10,685 nt of DNA from Hylemonella sp. UBA6679 (GTDB lineage: Bacteria; Pseudomonadota; Gammaproteobacteria; Burkholderiales; Burkholderiaceae_C). Below are positions 6,873-10,685 of the stretch, in pieces. A program made the translations under genes and the position numbers. Every line of letters begins with the position of its first letter. Positions within the stretch are counted from its first letter, which is position 1. The stretch is from assembly GCA_002454975.1 (NCBI GenBank), contig DKJZ01000077.1, positions 1 to 10,685 of the forward strand. Reading direction: 5' to 3'. A model generated the notes under the pieces. It searched no databases. It saw only the letters and a list, made by a program, of their open reading frames with translations, and was not told the origin of the DNA.

Positions 6873-6879
6873 TCCTTCT
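6873..6879 (-). promoter_or_regulatory. Ribosome-binding site of the oxygenase alpha subunit
   Basis: AGAAGGA on the minus strand lies five bases before the ATG at 6867. Its first two bases (AG) belong to the CTAG target duplication of the IS, so the insertion left the ribosome-binding site intact but removed everything upstream of it. Confidence 0.75.
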
Positions 6880-6881
6880 AG
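6878..6881. repeat. Target site duplication CTAG, left copy
   Basis: CTAG directly abuts the left inverted repeat and is repeated at 8064-8067. A YTAR-type four-base target is characteristic of IS5-group elements. Confidence 0.85.
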
Positions 6882-6896
6882 GGATGGTCTGCAAAA
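6882..6896 (+). repeat. Left terminal inverted repeat of the IS5-family element
   Basis: GGATGGTCTGCAAAA matches the reverse complement of 8049-8063 except at positions 4 and 13. Confidence 0.88.
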
Positions 6897-6934
6897 GTCA
6901 GCCCAGTGACGGCCTGATCTGAGACAGTCGAGCC

Positions 6935-7918
6935 ATGAAGCAAATGAGCCTTGCCCACAGCGGATTCGAGCTGGTCACCAAGCGCACGCGCAAGCGTGAG
7001 TTTCTGGACGAGATGAATCTGGTGATTCCATGGACTGAACTGCTGGCCTTGATCGCGCCGCATGCGCCTGCGGGCAAGACAGGCAGGCCGCCGTTTCCCA
7101 CCGAGGTGATGCTGCGCATTCACCTGCTGCAACAGTTCTTTGGCCACTCTGACCCGGCCATGGAGGAGGCGCTGCACGACATTCCGCTGTACCAAGAGTT
7201 TGCTCGCCTGGATGCTGGCATCAGTCGCCTGCCCGACGAGAGCACGATCCTGCGCTTTCGCCACCTGCTCGAAGAACACGGGCTGGGCCAGCAAATTTTG
7301 GCCACTGTGAATGCCAAGCTCATTGAGCGTGGCCTGATGCTCAAGACCGGCACCGTGGTGGATGCCACGCTGATTGCTGCGCCCAGCTCGACCAAGAACG
7401 ACAAGGGTGAGCGCGACCCCGAGATGCACCAGACCAAGAAAGGCAATCAGTGGCACTTTGGCATGAAAGCCCATATCGGCGTCGATGCCGATTCGGGCCT
7501 GGTACACACCGTGACGACCACAGCAGCCAACGCCCATGACATCACGCAGGCGCATGCACTGCTGCATGGCGAGGAAGAAATGGTCTTTGCCGACTCGGGC
7601 TATCGAGGCGTTCACAAGCGTGAAGAAATTCAGGAGCAGCACCCTGACGTGGACTGGCACATTGCCATGATGCCGGGCCAGCGCAAAGCGATGGACAAGA
7701 GACGCCCGGTCAATGCGCTGCGCGAACAGCTGGAGAAACTCAAGGCCAGCATCAGAGCCAAGGTCGAGCATCCGTTTCGCGTGATCAAGTGCCAGTTCGG
7801 TCATAGCAAGGTACGTTACCGGGGTCTGGCCAAGAACACCAGCCAACTGCTGGTGATGTTTGCGCTGTCGAACCTGTGGATGGTGCGCAAACGGATTTTG
7901 CAAGGGCTGCAGGCATGA
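6935..7918 (+). CDS. IS5-family DDE transposase
   Basis: The 327-residue protein is a full-length IS5-group transposase. It has an N-terminal domain with TGRPPFPTEVMLRIHLLQQFF and LPDESTILRFRHLLEEHGL (residues about 49-117), the DUF772-type region of the family. The RNase H-like catalytic core follows: Asp143 in VVDATLI, Asp220 in FADSGYRG and Glu278 in KVEHPFRVIK, the last lying in the expected Y-x2-R-x3-E-like context. KGNQWHFGMKAHIGVDADSGLVHTV lies between the first two acidic residues. No frameshift or internal stop is seen. The ATG at 6935 begins 53 bp inside the left end. The ribosome-binding site is weak, as is common for transposases. It is transcribed away from the oxygenase operon and towards the aminotransferase terminator. 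Confidence 0.95.
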   Translation: MKQMSLAHSGFELVTKRTRKREFLDEMNLVIPWTELLALIAPHAPAGKTGRPPFPTEVMLRIHLLQQFFGHSDPAMEEALHDIPLYQEFARLDAGISRLPDESTILRFRHLLEEHGLGQQILATVNAKLIERGLMLKTGTVVDATLIAAPSSTKNDKGERDPEMHQTKKGNQWHFGMKAHIGVDADSGLVHTVTTTAANAHDITQAHALLHGEEEMVFADSGYRGVHKREEIQEQHPDVDWHIAMMPGQRKAMDKRRPVNALREQLEKLKASIRAKVEHPFRVIKCQFGHSKVRYRGLAKNTSQLLVMFALSNLWMVRKRILQGLQA

Positions 7919-7955
7919 GTGCGCCTGCAGCATGGGCAAGGGCCCGAAAACGGGC
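7907..7955 (+). terminator. Two consecutive hairpins at the end of the transposase gene
   Basis: CTGCAGGC (7907-7914) and GCCTGCAG (7923-7930) form a perfect 8-bp stem straddling the transposase stop at 7916-7918. Eleven bases on, GCCCG-AAAA-CGGGC (7942-7955) forms a second perfect stem with a tetraloop. Neither is followed by a T-tract, so they may act on message stability or weak termination. The rest of the IS right end to 8063 holds no gene; its only other structure is the palindrome GTGAATATTCAC at 8012-8023. Confidence 0.4.
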
Positions 7956-8048
7956 GCCAATACGCCAAAATAACGAGAAATCGGCGGCAAATTCAGCGCT
8001 GGTTTCATCATGTGAATATTCACGCATCAACTCGCTCTGTGGCGAGGG

Positions 8049-8063
8049 TTATGCAGACCTTCC
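8049..8063 (-). repeat. Right terminal inverted repeat of the IS5-family element
   Basis: Read on the minus strand from 8063 the end is GGAAGGTCTGCATAA, matching the left end at 13 of 15 bases. Confidence 0.88.
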
Positions 8064-8067
8064 CTAG
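8064..8067. repeat. Target site duplication CTAG, right copy
   Basis: CTAG follows the right inverted repeat and duplicates 6878-6881. Removing the IS and one CTAG rejoins the 3' flank of the aminotransferase gene directly to the alpha-subunit ribosome-binding site. Confidence 0.85.
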
Positions 8068-8072
8068 CCTCA

Positions 8073-8081
8073 TGTATACCA
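8073..8081 (-). promoter_or_regulatory. Putative original promoter (extended -10) of the oxygenase operon, now cut off by the IS
   Basis: On the minus strand TGGTATACA is a good extended -10 element. I see no convincing -35. In the sequence before the insertion it would have lain about 30 bp upstream of the alpha-subunit ATG, with the ribosome-binding site just downstream. The IS now separates the two by roughly 1.2 kb. The promoter call is an inference from motif and position. Confidence 0.35.
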
Positions 8082-8116
8082 AAAAGAAAAGCCGCTACGG
8101 TTTGCGCAGCGGCTTT
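8081..8116 (-). terminator. Rho-independent terminator of the aminotransferase gene
   Basis: GCCGCT (8091-8096) pairs with AGCGGC (8108-8113), extended by AAA/TTT to a nine-base stem. On the minus strand the stem is followed by TTTTCTTTTT (8090-8081), a proper U-tract. It lies about 40 bp after the aminotransferase stop. It should also limit read-through into the IS and the oxygenase operon. Confidence 0.82.
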
Positions 8117-8154
8117 GTCTAGTTGGGCCGGGGCCTTGGCAGCTTTACGTCACC

Positions 8155-9351
8155 TCAGATGACTTTGGCGATGGCTTGGCAAACGTAGTCGATGTTTTTG
8201 TTGTTGAGCGCAGCCACACACATGCGGCCGGTGTCGGTGCCGTACACGCCAAACTCAGAGCGCAGGCGCACCATTTGGTCTTTGCTCAGGCCCGAGTAGC
8301 TGAACATGCCAATTTGCGTGGTGATGAAGCTCATATTTTGCTGCACGCCAGCGGCTTTGAGGCCGTCCACCAGTTTTTGGCGCATGGCCTTGATGCGCAC
8401 GCGCATCTCGCCGAGTTCTTTTTCCCACAAGGCGCGCAGTTCAGGGTTGTTGAGCACCGCAGCCACCACCGCACCACCGTGGGTAGGCGGGTTGCTGTAG
8501 TTGGTGCGAATCACAATTTTGAGTTGCGAGAGCACGCGGTCGGCTTCTTCTTTGCTGGCGCACAGCACCGAGAGGGCACCCACGCGCTCGCCGTACAAGC
8601 TAAAGCTCTTGCTGAACGAGGTGGACACAAAAAAGTCCAGGCCAGCGGCCACAAACTTGCTGATGACTGCGCCGTCTTCGGCAATGCCGTGGCCAAAGCC
8701 TTGGTAGGCCATGTCCAAAAACGCCACCAGGTTCTTGGCCTTGATGGTGGCAATCACTTGGTCCCACTGGGCGGCGGTGATGTCATAACCCGTGGGGTTG
8801 TGGCAGCAGGCGTGCAACAAAATGATGGTGCCAGGTGCGGCGGCTTGCAAGTCAGCCAACATGCCGGCAAAGTCCACGCCGCGGTTGGTGGCGTCGTAAT
8901 AGCGGTAACTGTCCACAGTGAAACCGGCGTTGGTGAACAAGGCGCGGTGGTTTTCCCAGCTGGGGTCAGAAATCAACACCTTGGCGTTGGGGTTGAGGCG
9001 CTTCAAAAAGTCGGCGCCAATTTTCAAGCCGCCGGTGCCGCCAATGCCTTGCACCGTGGCCACACGGCCGCTTTTGACGGCATCAGACTCAGCGCCAAAC
9101 ACCAAGCCTTTGACGGCGGCATCGTAGGCAGCAATGCCGTCGATGGGCAAATAGCCGCGTGCGGTGGGTTTTTCCATCATGGCTTTTTCAGCCGCTTGCA
9201 CGCATTGCAGCAGGGGCAGTTTGCCGTTGTCGTCGAAATACACACCCACGCCCAGGTTGACTTTGCTGGGGTTGGCATCAGCGTTGAATTGCTCGTTCAA
9301 ACCCAGAATCGGGTCGCGGGGGGCCATTTCAACAGCGGAAAACATGGACAT
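8155..9351 (-). CDS. tyrB: Aromatic/aspartate amino acid aminotransferase (class I, PLP-dependent)
   Basis: The 398-residue enzyme belongs to the AspC/TyrB subgroup (aminotransferase Ialpha), which transfers amino groups between aspartate or aromatic amino acids and 2-oxoacids in the cytosol. Key residues are visible: Trp132 (SDPSWENH), Asn185 in CCHNPTG, Asp213 and Tyr216 in FLDMAYQGF, the PLP-binding Lys248 in STSFSKSFSLYGER, Arg256, and the carboxylate-binding Arg376 in TGRMCVAALN. The length is normal. The ATG at 9351 is favoured by GAAGGAAG with suitable spacing; a second ATG two codons in is less well placed. It is transcribed alone, divergent from uvrB with an 83-bp gap, and ends at a strong terminator. 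Divergent aminotransferase/uvrB pairs occur in Burkholderiales as far as I recall. AspC versus TyrB specificity cannot be settled from the sequence; the symbol is the customary one in this group. Confidence 0.93.
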   Translation of the reverse strand: MSMFSAVEMAPRDPILGLNEQFNADANPSKVNLGVGVYFDDNGKLPLLQCVQAAEKAMMEKPTARGYLPIDGIAAYDAAVKGLVFGAESDAVKSGRVATVQGIGGTGGLKIGADFLKRLNPNAKVLISDPSWENHRALFTNAGFTVDSYRYYDATNRGVDFAGMLADLQAAAPGTIILLHACCHNPTGYDITAAQWDQVIATIKAKNLVAFLDMAYQGFGHGIAEDGAVISKFVAAGLDFFVSTSFSKSFSLYGERVGALSVLCASKEEADRVLSQLKIVIRTNYSNPPTHGGAVVAAVLNNPELRALWEKELGEMRVRIKAMRQKLVDGLKAAGVQQNMSFITTQIGMFSYSGLSKDQMVRLRSEFGVYGTDTGRMCVAALNNKNIDYVCQAIAKVI

Positions 9352-9434
9352 GGAAACTTCCTTCAGGTGGATTTCGTCAAGATGACGTATTCTTTTGGGT
9401 TGCCCGAGATTTTAACGGGCTTACATTGGGTTTT
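9352..9434. promoter_or_regulatory. Divergent promoter region of the aminotransferase and uvrB genes
   Basis: This 83-bp gap must hold both start regions. The aminotransferase ribosome-binding site is at its left end. GCCCG (9402-9406) and CGGGC (9416-9420) form an inverted repeat near the middle, and TTACAT (9421-9426) could be a poor -10 for uvrB. I see no CTG-N10-CAG LexA-type box, so SOS control of uvrB is not evident here. Confidence 0.4.

Positions 9435-10685
<1,251 letters not shown>

Larger units (their letters stand above)
6882..8063 (+). mobile_element. Complete IS5-family insertion sequence (1182 bp)
   Basis: The element is bounded by imperfect inverted repeats and by a 4-bp CTAG direct repeat on each side. 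Left end GGATGGTCTGCAAAA (6882-6896) and right end GGAAGGTCTGCATAA (8063-8049, minus strand) match at 13 of 15 positions. The GGAAGG terminus, CTAG target, length near 1.2 kb and DDE transposase are all typical of the IS5 group of the IS5 family. It holds a single full-length transposase gene. Intact ends, an intact target duplication and an undamaged open reading frame suggest a recent insertion that could still move. The exact IS name cannot be given without a search. Confidence 0.93.

Noticed and set aside
6878..8023. Open frame of 381 codons on the minus strand, covering almost the whole IS
   Set aside because: It is antisense to the intact DDE transposase, shows no domain, and would begin and end within IS sequence or the target site. 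Long antisense frames are common in GC-rich IS elements.
9352..9434. LexA/SOS box upstream of uvrB
   Set aside because: No CTG-N10-CAG palindrome or close variant is present in the gap.

Overview
The window looks like a chromosomal stretch from a GC-rich betaproteobacterium, most likely Burkholderiales and probably Comamonadaceae. The signs are a Bug/TctC-type solute-binding protein, a stand-alone soluble RnfB-like ferredoxin, an intracellular cysteine-type PHB depolymerase, a UvrB N-terminus of the Burkholderiales kind, and a TyrB-type aminotransferase divergent from uvrB. The placement rests on recalled protein families, not on a search.

Layout. (1) 2-757 (+): the C-terminal part of a methyl-accepting chemotaxis protein, cut by the left edge, with a Cache-like domain after its signalling domain. 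(2) 754-2973 (-): phaZ (intracellular PHB depolymerase), followed 3 nt later by an RnfB-like double [4Fe-4S] ferredoxin gene whose stop overlaps the MCP stop. PhaZ carries an unusual Pro/Ala/Lys-rich tail of about 94 residues. (3) 3170-4048 (+): a YgiD/LigB-type class III extradiol dioxygenase, divergent from phaZ. (4) 4087-6867 (-): a three-gene operon in the order Rieske oxygenase alpha subunit, beta subunit, Bug-type binding protein. The alpha subunit most resembles salicylate 5-hydroxylase/anthranilate-type oxygenases. (5) 6882-8063: a complete IS5-family element of 1182 bp with an intact DDE transposase, 15-bp imperfect terminal inverted repeats and a CTAG target duplication. (6) 8155-9351 (-): a class I aromatic/aspartate aminotransferase with a good rho-independent terminator. 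(7) 9435-10685 (+): the N-terminal 417 codons of uvrB, cut by the right edge.

How the parts relate. The dioxygenase subunits and the binding protein probably serve uptake and hydroxylation of an aromatic acid. The electron-transfer partners (ferredoxin, reductase) are not here, and the nearby LigB-type enzyme is only a possible partner. The most informative event is the IS5 insertion. Its target CTAG abuts the alpha-subunit ribosome-binding site, and the only promoter-like sequence I see on the other side (extended -10, TGGTATACA) now lies about 1.2 kb away. The aminotransferase terminator also blocks read-through from upstream. The dioxygenase operon may therefore be silenced or rewired in this strain.

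I found no CRISPR array, tRNA, rRNA, phage or defence system, and nothing I would call a new biological system. No stretch longer than 300 bases lacks a gene or mobile element; the longest intergenic gap (2974-3169) is the divergent phaZ/extradiol-dioxygenase promoter region.
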